Shown in pieces: positions 16,734 to 25,340 of a DNA stretch of 64,000 bases (position 1 is the first letter of the stretch; every line of letters begins with the position of its first letter). The notes beneath the pieces are model-generated. The model was not told the DNA's origin, made no database searches, and saw only the letters and a program-made list of their open reading frames with translations. The stretch is taken from contig JAVBLI010000023.1 of NCBI GenBank assembly GCA_031553595.1, positions 1 to 64,000 on the forward strand, written 5' to 3'. A program made the translations under genes and the position numbers. The DNA comes from RGIG3701 sp031553595 (GTDB lineage Bacteria > Planctomycetota > Planctomycetia > Pirellulales > Thermoguttaceae).

Positions 16734-16793
16734 AAAAAAAGCCCGAGACACACACGCGGAAACACATGCTTCCACGCGCGCACCCCGGGCTTC
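16734..16793 (-). terminator. Rho-independent terminator after paralogue 2
   Basis: Read on the - strand, AAGCCCG (16792-16786) pairs with CGGGCTT (16745-16739), with further inner GGAAGC/TTCC-type pairing, and the stem is followed by a run of T residues (16740-16734). It separates paralogue 2 from paralogue 1. Confidence 0.65.
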
Positions 16794-16822
16794 CATTCCC
16801 AAAACATCATCGCGAAAACGAT

Positions 16823-18694
16823 TTATTCCTCGTCGTTGTTGGCATCCTCATCATCCCAGTCGTCGTCGTCCGGATCGTACATCTGCGCCAGCGTCGCGAT
16901 GTTCGGCAGGGAACCCAGCAGCCGCACGACGCCTTTTTCCATCGTGTAAATGGCGTGCACTTTCGTGTCGCTTTCGCACACGGCGACGACGGTGAGGTTA
17001 TCCTGGCCGGGCAGTTCTTTCAGGGCGGTTATCACCAGATTGAAAATATACATGCTCTGCTTGAAAGTCGCGTCTTCCCGATCGCGGCGTGTGACGACGG
17101 ACTCGGTGAACTGCTTGATGCACTCCAGCGTTTTCACGGCCGAGAGGCGGAATTTCAAGACCGGCATGCCATCGACGGGCTTCGCGCCTTTCTTGAAGGT
17201 TTCGATCACGTCTTCGCCAAAACCGGCAACGTACGCGTCTTTCGAGGAGCCGTAGGTGAATACGAGCGTTTCGCCGAACAGCGTTTCGACTTTTTGCATC
17301 GCGTCTTCCTCCACCGCATTACCCAGCAGATCGGCCAGGTCGCGGACGGTCATGGTCACCTGCTGGAAGGTGAATCCCTCCCACTGGGCCACGTCTTTCT
17401 TCACCCACTCCTTACGAACCCATCCGTCGTCGACAAGCTTCTCGATCAAGTCGTTGATCAGTTTGTCCAGGGGCTTCGGATCCGTTACGGTGCCGGTGGC
17501 GACACAGGTAACGCTGCCTGGCTTCATGTCGAACGCCATGCCGCTGTCGGTGTACTCGGCGTCCACCAGCGTGGCAAGCTCGGGAAAGCTTTTTTCCAGC
17601 AGGCCGAAGTATATCTCTGCGGCTTTGTTTTCCTTCGCCACCATTTTCCTCGCCTGCGCGATGATCTTTCCGGCGTTCTCCAGTGCCGACTTGCCATATT
17701 CGCGGGCCTTCTCATCCTGATACGAAATGCTGTAGCCCGTGGCGATGACGTCGAGTTTGTCGAAACCGGAGAACCGCGATTTCAGGTCTTTATTTTTCGC
17801 GATGCTCTTCGAAAGATCGGAGCCTTCCTTCACCTCCAGCACGCAATGCATTTTCAGTTCGTCGGTCTGCTTGTCGTAAGCGTATCCGATTTCGAGGGCC
17901 GAGAAGTCGCCGAGAATCGATTTGAGGTATTCGAGCGTTTTGCGGTTGTTTTCGATCGACGCCTGCATCATGTCGCGCAGGTTTTTCATTTCCTCTTCGT
18001 TTTCATCGTCCATCTCCTCGAGCTCTTCATCCAGATTCTGGAGCTGCGTCTCGAACGCGGCGTTCATGCCTTCGTCGAGGGCCGCGAAAAGGGTTTTGAC
18101 GACTTCGGGATTCAGATTGTCGGCAATCGCCCGCACGCCCAGGGTGTATTTTTCATCCATCCCGGCCAGGAGTTTCGCACCGTCTTCGGGCACGTCCTTG
18201 ACGAGGGATTCGATCGTCGAAAAGTAAAGATACTTTCCGCCACGCTTGATATACACCGGCTCGCCACCGAGGGAGAGCACCGTCATGCCGTCTTCCCGCG
18301 CCTCGGCTTCCGCGTCCATGCCCTGCTGCTGGGCGAATTCCAGCAGCGTGTCCAGATCTTTGTAGGGCACAAAAATCACCGCCCCGACATCCTTGCCGTC
18401 GTACATCACCAGACAGCCCGCGGGCAGCGTTTTGTCCAGATCGCGCAGAATTCCGCCGAAAAAGATCTGCAGCGGAAGCTCCAGGCTGCTGCCGATGGCG
18501 GTATTGTCGGCCAACTCGCCGACCGCTCTCAAATCGCCGAAAAACGCGTCATAACCGGCCAGGGAAATAATCGCGACCGGCTTGTTGATGTCCAGCGCCG
18601 CTTTTTTGTCTTCCGCCTGCACCCCAGCCGCCATGGCGAAAAGCATCGCGGTCAGGACCGCAAAAACCGTGAATATGGAATTTAATTTTTTCAT
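16823..18694 (-). CDS. Secreted protein, acidic-tail paralogue 2
   Basis: 623 residues from the ATG at 18694 (GGAGAG directly upstream; the ORF continues 24 codons further without support). Signal peptide MKKLNSIFTVFAVLTAMLFA then an alanine-type cleavage site near VQAED. The middle (about 215-265) has a Glu/Asp/Leu-rich stretch with coiled-coil character (LQNLDEELEEMDDENEEEM). The very acidic tail reads PDDDDWDDEDANNDEE. It shares the N-terminal AVGELA motif and the EKGV-LLGSLP motif with paralogue 1. Function unknown; a periplasmic cation-binding or envelope role is only an inference. Confidence 0.7.
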   Translation of the reverse strand: MKKLNSIFTVFAVLTAMLFAMAAGVQAEDKKAALDINKPVAIISLAGYDAFFGDLRAVGELADNTAIGSSLELPLQIFFGGILRDLDKTLPAGCLVMYDGKDVGAVIFVPYKDLDTLLEFAQQQGMDAEAEAREDGMTVLSLGGEPVYIKRGGKYLYFSTIESLVKDVPEDGAKLLAGMDEKYTLGVRAIADNLNPEVVKTLFAALDEGMNAAFETQLQNLDEELEEMDDENEEEMKNLRDMMQASIENNRKTLEYLKSILGDFSALEIGYAYDKQTDELKMHCVLEVKEGSDLSKSIAKNKDLKSRFSGFDKLDVIATGYSISYQDEKAREYGKSALENAGKIIAQARKMVAKENKAAEIYFGLLEKSFPELATLVDAEYTDSGMAFDMKPGSVTCVATGTVTDPKPLDKLINDLIEKLVDDGWVRKEWVKKDVAQWEGFTFQQVTMTVRDLADLLGNAVEEDAMQKVETLFGETLVFTYGSSKDAYVAGFGEDVIETFKKGAKPVDGMPVLKFRLSAVKTLECIKQFTESVVTRRDREDATFKQSMYIFNLVITALKELPGQDNLTVVAVCESDTKVHAIYTMEKGVVRLLGSLPNIATLAQMYDPDDDDWDDEDANNDEE

Positions 18695-18781
18695 GTCATC
18701 TCTCCTGCAAAACGATAAAAAACCGAATCCGGGCGTCCAGCCATTTGCGTTTCGCCCGAAATCCACTTCATGCTCATTCCT

Positions 18782-20359
18782 TTAAAACGCGTCGTCCATG
18801 TCGTCATCATCCACTGGCATCGACATTCCGTCCGGCGGTGTTCCCATTCCAGGCATCATCCCCGGTGGCATCTTACCAGGGGGCATTCCGCCCGGAGGCA
18901 TCATTCCCGGAGACATTCCGCTGGCAGGCCCCATGAAGAACATCTGCGCCATCCCCTGAACCATCGGGGCGATCTGCGTTGCCAGCAGCGAGGCTTCCAG
19001 GCGGATCGTCACCAGCGTGTTCTGCTCGCTGAAATATCCCTTCACATACATGCTGCCTTTCGCGTCGCGATTTCCGGTTTTCGCGGCGTGAATGTGGGCC
19101 TGGTACTGCGTTTTCGGCGCCGGCGCATTGAGCGTCGCAGGAACCATCTTCTTGAGCGTCGCGGCGTTGTCTTCCTGGTTGAGCGACAGGAAAGCGTATC
19201 CCTGCGCAATCGCGATCGCACATTTCCCCAGCGTGGGCAGCGTCATGTGGTGGATATTAACGCCCTTGACCGCCGTGTCCACGTCGAATTCGAAGCTGTA
19301 TTCATCGTCGTCGGCCAGCGTATCCGCCAGCTTCTGGAGGGCTTTTTTCAGGCCCGGGCCGTCTTTGATCGAAAATGCCATGAAGCCTTTGCTCAGGGTC
19401 GCGTCTTCGTCGCCGCCCAGCGGGCTGAGGGAAAGGGCCACGTCGACTTTCTGCACCGACAGAAACTGCTCGGCCAGCAGCGAGGCGACCGGCCTGTCGG
19501 GGTCCTCCGGAAAGAACATCGCCATCATCTTCAGCGTATCTTCGGGAGCGTAACCCGCACCCTGAATGCCAAAAGCGGCTTCCGGATCGTAAAATCCCAC
19601 GAGCTTCGACTTCACAGCGACGGACTTCGCCAGCTTCGCCGCTTCATCCGAGCCCGCCGTGGGCTGCACCACCAGATCCACCAGAACGTCGCCGCTGGTG
19701 TCGACGTTTATACCCACCAGCACCGCGTCCGTCTGCTCCAGAGCTTTCCCGGCCGCGGAGATCGCCTCGCCGTCGACGGGCACCATGCCCGTCTGGGCAC
19801 TGGCTTCCATCGCCTTGATGAACGAAGCCGGCTTCACTTGCACGGCAAACAGATAACGCCCCGGCAAGGTGTCCAGCAGCGAAGCCGGCGAAGCGGGAGC
19901 CTTCATTTTGCCATTTTCGGGCGAAATCAGCGCTACGCCGTCCTGCACTTTCACCTTCATTTTCTCGGCACCGGGCATCAGCGCTTTGAGCGATTTTTCA
20001 TTGAAATTCTTATCTTTCACGGGCAGGAGAATCAGGTAGTCGCTGAATACCTCGTCACCACCACTGCCCGCGTTGCCGACCAGGCCAATGCTTCCTTTCG
20101 ACGGAACCTCTTTTGAAATCTCCCCCAACCCGGTGGACGCCATCGCAAGCAGCGGGCTCACCTTCTGCGCGAGAATCCCGAGGGCTTCCTTCACTTCCCC
20201 AAGGCTGGAGATGGAGACCACTACATCCTGGCTGACCTTCGCGATTTCCCCCTTCGTCGAGGCGGCTGCCTTCTTTTGTGCCAGCGCAACGCTGCCGCCG
20301 AGGACCGCGTAAAGAGCAAAAATTAATAGAAAAATCGAACAAAAACGCTTTTTTAACAT
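18782..20359 (-). CDS. Secreted protein, acidic-tail paralogue 3 with Met/Pro-rich end
   Basis: 525 residues with signal peptide (MLKKRFCSIFLLIFALYAVL, cleavage near ALAQ). It is a more distant member of the same tandem family: the start DVVVSISSLGEVKEALGILA lines up with the AVGEL region of the other two. About residues 475-525 are unusual, with repeated MPPG and GMM units (GGMPPGKMPPGMMPGMG) followed by PVDDDDMDDAF. Met-rich segments can bind copper, but this is speculation. It is the first of the three genes and has its own upstream region with a palindrome over a weak promoter. Confidence 0.65.
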   Translation of the reverse strand: MLKKRFCSIFLLIFALYAVLGGSVALAQKKAAASTKGEIAKVSQDVVVSISSLGEVKEALGILAQKVSPLLAMASTGLGEISKEVPSKGSIGLVGNAGSGGDEVFSDYLILLPVKDKNFNEKSLKALMPGAEKMKVKVQDGVALISPENGKMKAPASPASLLDTLPGRYLFAVQVKPASFIKAMEASAQTGMVPVDGEAISAAGKALEQTDAVLVGINVDTSGDVLVDLVVQPTAGSDEAAKLAKSVAVKSKLVGFYDPEAAFGIQGAGYAPEDTLKMMAMFFPEDPDRPVASLLAEQFLSVQKVDVALSLSPLGGDEDATLSKGFMAFSIKDGPGLKKALQKLADTLADDDEYSFEFDVDTAVKGVNIHHMTLPTLGKCAIAIAQGYAFLSLNQEDNAATLKKMVPATLNAPAPKTQYQAHIHAAKTGNRDAKGSMYVKGYFSEQNTLVTIRLEASLLATQIAPMVQGMAQMFFMGPASGMSPGMMPPGGMPPGKMPPGMMPGMGTPPDGMSMPVDDDDMDDAF

Positions 20360-20461
20360 GGAATTTTCCCCATTCTCGAGAACTCAGTTGGAACAAAACC
20401 ACACAGAGGCGGAAAGACACCTGCTTTTTTGTTTTTCAAGTGTAAATCCTTGTCATATGTT

Positions 20462-20493
20462 AATATGTTAACATATTTGTCGGTTCTGTTCAA
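20462..20493 (-). promoter_or_regulatory. Promoter with overlapping 16-bp palindrome before paralogue 3
   Basis: On the - strand TTGAAC (20493-20488), 17 nt, TAACAT (20470-20465). The perfect palindrome AATATGTTAACATATT (20462-20477) covers the -10. This is the layout of a repressor operator. The leader to the ATG at 20359 would be about 100 nt. Confidence 0.4.
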
Positions 20494-20585
20494 GAGGTTG
20501 CAGTTTTTTTTGTTTTATTTACACAGGTTCGGCAATTTTTAGATCATATCCAAAATTAATATAAACGACACAGATGCAATCATCT

Positions 20586-20687
20586 GCAGAGCCGCAATCG
20601 TAAAATTGCGGGAGAGACGTTGGAAAATCAGGGAAACTTCTTTCGGACGAAGAACCCATTCCGCAATCTTACGATTGCGGCTCTGCC
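20586..20687. repeat. Family 2 palindromic repeat, copy 1
   Basis: About 102 bp with arms GCAGAGCCGCAATCGTAA and TTACGATTGCGGCTCTGC. The core between the arms matches the 36.7-kb copy, read in the same direction. A degenerate outer left arm (TTAGATCATATCC) starts near 20539. The 20360-20696 gap holds this repeat and the promoter region of paralogue 3. The right end of the repeat lies 10 nt from the stop codon of the Gly/Met-rich gene. Confidence 0.9.
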
Positions 20688-20696
20688 ATTTCCTGC

Positions 20697-21587
20697 TCAC
20701 TCTTCCTCTTTCGTCTTTTTCGTCGTCTTTTTCTTTCCGGGCTTCTCCAGCGGCCCGGAAAACTCGACGTCCATATAATTCAATTGCATCATATTCGGCC
20801 CGGCTTGCGTCATTTCGTTGCCAGCAAGCGTAACTTTATCGCCTTTTTTAATGTATTCCAGCACCGTCCGCCCCGTCAGCACCGCGTTGATCGTGGGCGA
20901 TTCCGCGAGCTTGCATTTAATCGACGTTTTTGTAAACGCGTTCTGCGGAACGGTGAGTACCATGACGCCCGTTTTCGAAAGGCTCTTGATCGAACCCCGA
21001 ACCACCAGCTCCATGCTTTCCGGCGGCTTCTCTTTCTTCTGCTTTTTCGCACCGCCGCCGACGGGCTCCATGCCGCCCATGCCCCCGGTGCCCATGCCTC
21101 CCATGCCGCCACCCTTGGCCATCTGCTGCTTGAGCTTCATTTCCTCGCGGGAAACATACAGCTCCGCGGCGTGCTCGGCCAGGAACACCCCGGGCTGGCA
21201 CTGCCCGATGGGAGCGAAAATGGTGACTTCCTTGATCGGCTCTTCGATCGACGCCTTTTTCAGGTTCACGTCCGCCGTGAAAGAAATATACGCGCCCTTC
21301 TGGAGAAAATCTTCCGGAGCCTCAGCTTTGGCGATGATGACGGCGTTGGCCGCCGGCTTGCACTGCCATTTTTCGCCGATGGCCGATTCGATTTCGAAGA
21401 TCCCCGCACGCGCCGCCGAGAACGTGCCCTCCAGGTCAATCGGCGCGGCCTGCCCGTCGCCCTGCTTCTGCGGCTGCCGATTTTTCGACCGCTGCTGGGC
21501 ATGCGCGTCCGCCGCCATAAAAAAAACGACCGCCGCCGCACAGACCGACAGCTGCGCGAAATGCATGAAATAACGTGATTTTTCCAT
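20697..21587 (-). CDS. Secreted Gly/Met-rich protein of unknown function
   Basis: 296 residues from ATG 21587, chosen because GGAGGGAGAA lies directly upstream. Signal peptide with the hydrophobic stretch LSVCAAAVVFFMAA and cleavage near AHAQ. A first globular part (about 40-150) precedes a Gly/Met linker (GGGMGGMGTGGMGGMEP, about 161-177), then a second beta-rich part with ELVVRGSIKSLSKTGVMVL and KKGDKVTLAGNEMTQAGPN, and a basic tail KKKTTKKTKEEE. The second half reads like a small OB-like or beta-barrel domain, not identified. Same strand and same secretory character as its neighbours on both sides. Confidence 0.65.
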   Translation of the reverse strand: MEKSRYFMHFAQLSVCAAAVVFFMAADAHAQQRSKNRQPQKQGDGQAAPIDLEGTFSAARAGIFEIESAIGEKWQCKPAANAVIIAKAEAPEDFLQKGAYISFTADVNLKKASIEEPIKEVTIFAPIGQCQPGVFLAEHAAELYVSREEMKLKQQMAKGGGMGGMGTGGMGGMEPVGGGAKKQKKEKPPESMELVVRGSIKSLSKTGVMVLTVPQNAFTKTSIKCKLAESPTINAVLTGRTVLEYIKKGDKVTLAGNEMTQAGPNMMQLNYMDVEFSGPLEKPGKKKTTKKTKEEE

Positions 21588-21853
21588 GGGATTCTCCCTC
21601 CATTCCGACCCAAATTGACACGGGACGCCGTTCCCCTCTATCATAATCCTTTTCGCCGCGAAAAAAAAGAGTGGTGGAGCGTTTTTTACCTGTTTTTTCG
21701 AGAATTTTATAAAAAAGCGGCTTTCGCCATGGGAGTACCGGACACCGTGGAGGCGGCAAAATGCGTCTCCCGGATGGTACGTTTAAAAAAAGAGATGGAA
21801 ACCTGAATGCCGGCTTCCATCTCTTGTCTCTCCATCAGGAATAACAGAAATCG

Positions 21854-22387
21854 TTAGTCCTTCTTTTCCTCTTTGGGGCACTCGCCTTTTTCGCAGTCAC
21901 CCTTCTTGGCGTCGCCCTTTTTCTTGCCTTCACCCTTTTTCTTGCCGTCTTTTTTGCCTTCAGGACGCTCTTTCTTGCCTTCGCCTTTTTTGGCTTCGGG
22001 GCGATCTTTCTTGCCTTCACCCTTCTTGAACTCGCCTTTTTTGCCTTCGCCCTTCTTACCTTCGGGGCGTTCTTTCTTGCCCTCGCCCTTCTTGGCGTCG
22101 TCTTTCTTGCCTTCGCCCTTCTTCGCTTCCCATTCCGCCTTCATTTTTTCACGGAACGCGTTGAATTCCTCTTTCGTGACCGTGCCGTCATTGTCGGCAT
22201 CGATTTTTTTCAGGAATTCCACTTGTTTTTCGTCTTTACAGTCGGCAATTTTGATGGCGCCATCTTTTTCCAGCTTCTGGAAGAATTCGCCGCGCGGGCC
22301 ACGCCGCTCGCCTTTTTTCTCTTCCTGGGCAAACGCCGGGGTGGCCATCAGCACTGCGACGACGAACATAACGATCCATTTTTTCAT
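21854..22387 (-). CDS. Secreted EF-hand protein with Lys/Gly/Glu repeat tail
   Basis: 177 residues from ATG 22387, with TGGAGGAA at the right distance. Signal peptide MKKWIVMFVVAVLMATPAFA. One canonical EF-hand loop, DADNDGTVTKEE (63-74), predicts calcium binding. From about residue 90 to the end the protein is built of KKGEGKK-type units with ERPEG or DRPEA variants, ending DCEKGECPKEEKKD. Such a tail is disordered and strongly basic. The next gene upstream encodes a second EF-hand protein with a different repeat tail, so the pair may act together, perhaps on acidic polymers or on the acidic-tail proteins downstream. Function unknown. Confidence 0.75.
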   Translation of the reverse strand: MKKWIVMFVVAVLMATPAFAQEEKKGERRGPRGEFFQKLEKDGAIKIADCKDEKQVEFLKKIDADNDGTVTKEEFNAFREKMKAEWEAKKGEGKKDDAKKGEGKKERPEGKKGEGKKGEFKKGEGKKDRPEAKKGEGKKERPEGKKDGKKKGEGKKKGDAKKGDCEKGECPKEEKKD

Positions 22388-22657
22388 GACGATTCCTCCA
22401 GTTTTGGGGTTGTTGATGAACGCCGGTACACATCGCGGCATCCTTTGAAATTGCACATTTGTAATCGTTCTCGCGAGGGTACACGCTTCCGTTTTCGAAA
22501 AGCATCCTATTTGCGATAACATTAGCTGAAACGCCGCCCGGAATACGTTTATTGCAAAAAAAACGAATATTTTTTTTGAAAATCGGCAAGAAAACAAAAA
22601 GGGAAGCCGGTCGACGCGGCTTCCCCGAAAAAAGATCACGCATTCGCGGGAAAACGA

Positions 22658-23371
22658 TTATTTATCGCCGCACGCGTTGCATTTATGGCATTTTCCATGG
22701 CCTTTATGACCATGTTTGCCGTGCTTTTTGTCATGAGACTTCTTGCCGCCCTTGCCGCATTTTTTGCCGCAGGATTTGGGGCCGTGCTTGCCGCACTTTT
22801 TGCCACAGAATTTGGGGCCGCCTTTGCCGCATTTTTTGGCGCAGAATTTCGGGCCGCCCTTACCGGACTTCTTGCCGTCAAATTTGGGGCCACTCTTACC
22901 GGGCTTTTTGCCAGCGAATTTCGGGCCGCCCTTGCCGGGTTTCTTGCCAGCGAATTTTTTGCCGTCTTTGCCGCATTTCTTGCCGTCAAATTTCGGGCCG
23001 CCCTTACCGGGCTTCTTGCCGTCAAAGTTGGGGCCACTCTTACCGGGCTTTTTGCCAGCGAATTTCTTCGCGGCCGCGGCAGGAGAAGCTTTCGCGCCCT
23101 TTTCCATCCACATTTGATGGGATTTCTGGAAAAACGCCCGAAATTCTTCTTTGGTCACTTTGCCGTCGTTGTCCGTGTCCACCTTCTTCAGGAATTCGGT
23201 CACATCATCAATTTTGATGAAACCGTCCTTCTCCAGCTTCGCGGCGAAAGGCCCGCCCGGACCACCCGGGGCTCTTTTCGGCCCTTCTTTTGTGGACTCT
23301 CCGGCCGAGATGGCATTCGCGACGAACGCCAGCAGCACCGCAGCAGCACACAGCAGAAAACATCTTTTCAT
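22658..23371 (-). CDS. Secreted EF-hand protein with 12-residue repeats grading to Cys/His
   Basis: 237 residues; signal peptide with cleavage near NAISAG. Residues 41-80 resemble the companion gene (FAAKLEKDGFIKIDD against FFQKLEKDGAIKIAD), with an EF-hand loop DTDNDGKVTKEE (65-76). From about 103 on there are some ten copies of a 12-residue unit of the form F-x-G-K-K-P/C-G-K-x-G-P-K. Early copies have Pro at position six, later ones Cys at positions two and six, and the last turn to His, ending in GKCHKCNACGDK. This gradient suggests metal binding at the C-terminus. GAGGAG lies upstream of the ATG. Family unknown. Confidence 0.75.
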   Translation of the reverse strand: MKRCFLLCAAAVLLAFVANAISAGESTKEGPKRAPGGPGGPFAAKLEKDGFIKIDDVTEFLKKVDTDNDGKVTKEEFRAFFQKSHQMWMEKGAKASPAAAAKKFAGKKPGKSGPNFDGKKPGKGGPKFDGKKCGKDGKKFAGKKPGKGGPKFAGKKPGKSGPKFDGKKSGKGGPKFCAKKCGKGGPKFCGKKCGKHGPKSCGKKCGKGGKKSHDKKHGKHGHKGHGKCHKCNACGDK

Positions 23372-23732
23372 ACTTCACTCCTCTTCACTTTAGGTGAGTT
23401 ATTAGCGCAGACCACCCGCGCAAAAAAACACTCGCATAGAGCTCTAACGCAGGGATGTCTCATTTTTATGCACCTCGATATGATATTTTCGCTTTTTTAG
23501 AGAAAACATTAAAAAATATTGGCAGAATGAGGCAAATAGGAGAAATTTTATGGCAGTTTTTAGGCGAATTTTCTATTCAAAGATCATTTTTATTGCTCTT
23601 TTTTCATAAAATCAGGTAAACCATATAATTAAAATGACTTTTCCGCTGGATCGCACTTTTCACATGGCGTCATTTCCCGTAAAATATACCGTGTGTCCGG
23701 GATATTTGGCCAAGACAGAAAGGGGAGACGGA
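23372..23732. other. AT-rich intergenic region between divergent genes
   Basis: It separates the - strand secreted cluster from the + strand methyltransferase. A possible -10 (TATAAT, 23624-23629) with a weak -35 (TTTCAT, 23602-23607) may serve the methyltransferase. No gene or palindromic repeat is seen. Confidence 0.5.
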
Positions 23733-24371
23733 ATGGATCTAAACAATCAAAACGATTATTGGAACCGCGTGGCGGAGGAGAAAACGTTCTCGCTACCGCT
23801 GGATGTGGAGCATTTTTCGAAATTTGTGGATAAAAAGGCGAGTATTATTGATTTTGGTTGCGGTTATGGGCGGACGGTGGCCCCGCTGCTGGCGGCGGGT
23901 TTCTCGGCCGTGACGGGGTATGATACTTCGGAGAACATGGTTTTGCGTGGGCGGCGTGAGCAGCTCCCGCTGGTGCACATTTCAGATCCGCGTGAAATCC
24001 CCGCCGGTGACGGGACGGTGGATTGCGTTTTGCTGGTGGCCGTGCTGACGTGTATTCCGGAAAACGTGGGCCAGCAGGCACTTTTATCAATTTTGGAGCG
24101 AAAATTAAAGCCGGGTGGCGTGCTTTACGTGATGGATTTTCCGATTCAGCAGGATCCGCTGCGGGCCAGCCGTTACGACCCGACGTACCGCGATTCGCTG
24201 CAGTACGGAATTTTCCACCTTCCGGAAGGCGTCACCCTGCGGCATCATGAACAAGCCTGGATCGACACGCTATTCCGCGAGTTTGACCTTCTGGACGAGC
24301 GAATTTTCCCCACCTCGACCATGAATCAGAACCCGGCGTATGCATTTCGTCGAGTGGTGAGGAAGCGGTGA
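23733..24371 (+). CDS. Class I SAM-dependent methyltransferase
   Basis: 212 residues from ATG 23733 with AGGGGAGA upstream; the ORF extends back to 23634 without support. The SAM-binding motif I is IIDFGCGYGRT (38-48), followed by an acidic motif II (GYDTSENM), VDCVLLVAVLTCIP (motif IV-like) and KLKPGGVLYVMDFP (post-motif). Size and layout match the Methyltransf_11/25 small-molecule type. The substrate cannot be told from sequence or neighbours. A family 1 repeat follows the gene. Confidence 0.88.
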   Translation: MDLNNQNDYWNRVAEEKTFSLPLDVEHFSKFVDKKASIIDFGCGYGRTVAPLLAAGFSAVTGYDTSENMVLRGRREQLPLVHISDPREIPAGDGTVDCVLLVAVLTCIPENVGQQALLSILERKLKPGGVLYVMDFPIQQDPLRASRYDPTYRDSLQYGIFHLPEGVTLRHHEQAWIDTLFREFDLLDERIFPTSTMNQNPAYAFRRVVRKR

Positions 24372-24382
24372 TGGCGGTTTTT

Positions 24383-24560
24383 TAGAGCATCTCCCCAATT
24401 TATGTATTCACCAGAACAGCAGCAGGGAGCGGAACGTTAGCGCAGAGACCGGATGGAAGTGGGAAAATCCCGGCGACCCTATTCGGTCTCTTCGCGTCAC
24501 TGCGTTCCGCTTCGCTCCCGGCTGCTGTTTTTGTGAGTCAATTAATTGATAGATGCTCTA
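24383..24560. repeat. Family 1 palindromic repeat, copy 2 (subfamily B), with outer arms
   Basis: The core (24412-24535) has arms AGAACAGCAGCAGGGAGCG and CGCTCCCGGCTGCTGTTTTT with inner GCAGAGACCGG and CGGTCTC. Outside it a perfect 10-bp pair, TAGAGCATCT (24383-24392) and AGATGCTCTA (24551-24560), encloses the whole element. The same outer motif occurs in family 2. Confidence 0.9.
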
Positions 24561-24796
24561 GCGCGCGTTTCCGAGCGTATATATAATTGTATACAGACGC
24601 AAGAAAAAGGATCTCGCATCTATTGTTTATTTGCGTATGTTTTGCAATATGAAATATCTTTTTATTTTGCGTATATTAAGTAAACTGTTGTGTGAAAATA
24701 GCCGAATAACACAGAATGCACAGCGCAAGAGAAATGCGTTGTTTTGTCTGGTTTTCCCGTATGAAACGGAATTTCTAAAAATTTTGAGAAAAATTT

Positions 24797-24824
24797 TTGC
24801 ATTTCGCTGGAAATGGTGTATAAT
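24797..24824 (+). promoter_or_regulatory. Promoter for the flgM-like gene
   Basis: TTGCAT (24797-24802), 16-nt spacer, TATAAT (24819-24824). The transcript would have a leader of about 210 nt before the ATG at 25041. The leader has short self-complementary stretches but nothing I recognise as a riboswitch. The rest of the 24561-24796 stretch is AT-rich with no credible gene. Confidence 0.55.
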
Positions 24825-25040
24825 AAAGACGTAAAGGGAAAATTAGCGGTTTTTTTAACTTTTTTGTTTTTTTGCTATTTGCACGCAGACGAATTTTTGC
24901 TAAAGTAAAAACGCAGGCGATTTAATTTGATGGAAAACATGGCTTGCCACCGTTTCGGTTCTGGAGAAGGGAATTCTTCGAATCGCGGCGGGTGGAAACG
25001 GGTGTCGCGAGGCACCACGCATGAGGAAAGGTGAACAAGA

Positions 25041-25340
25041 ATGCAAGTGAATGGAATGAGCGGCCCCGGCAACGTTTCGAATGTCCAGCGGGTACAGACG
25101 CCTCAGCAGGGGGCGGGGGAAAAAGTGCTGGAAGCGCCGAAGAATGATTCTCAGGTGCAGGATAAGCTGGAAATTTCGCAGGATATCAGCACGCGCCCGG
25201 CGGATGCCGCCTCGCCGGACGGAATCCGTCACGAGCTGGTGAACCGTGTCCGTGCGGAGATTATGGCCGGCACGTATGATACGGATGAAAAAATGGACAT
25301 CGCGTTGGGCCGGCTGCTGGACGAGCTGGAAGGGCGTTAA
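25041..25340 (+). CDS. flgM: FlgM-like anti-sigma-28 factor
   Basis: 99 residues, the normal size for FlgM, which holds the flagellar sigma factor FliA inactive until the hook is complete. The N-terminal half is Gln/Pro/Gly-rich and probably disordered; the C-terminal half carries the family signature RHELVNRVRAEIMAGTYDT followed by DEKMDIALGRLLDELEGR, made of two amphipathic helices. GAGGAAAGG lies before the ATG. It stands alone with its own promoter; no other flagellar gene is nearby, but its presence implies flagellar regulation in this organism. Confidence 0.8.
   Translation: MQVNGMSGPGNVSNVQRVQTPQQGAGEKVLEAPKNDSQVQDKLEISQDISTRPADAASPDGIRHELVNRVRAEIMAGTYDTDEKMDIALGRLLDELEGR

Noticed and set aside
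16685..18685. Long + strand frame opposite paralogue 2
   Set aside because: Rich in His/Phe/Arg/Val with no domain. The - strand frame has a signal peptide, ribosome site and a homologue next to it.
22730..23090. Regular repeats suggesting a CRISPR array
   Set aside because: The unit is 36 nt but there are no unique spacers; it is the coding repeat of the EF-hand protein.
24631..24834. 67-codon frame in the AT-rich gap before flgM
   Set aside because: No ribosome site, it overlaps the flgM promoter, and the product has no recognisable feature.
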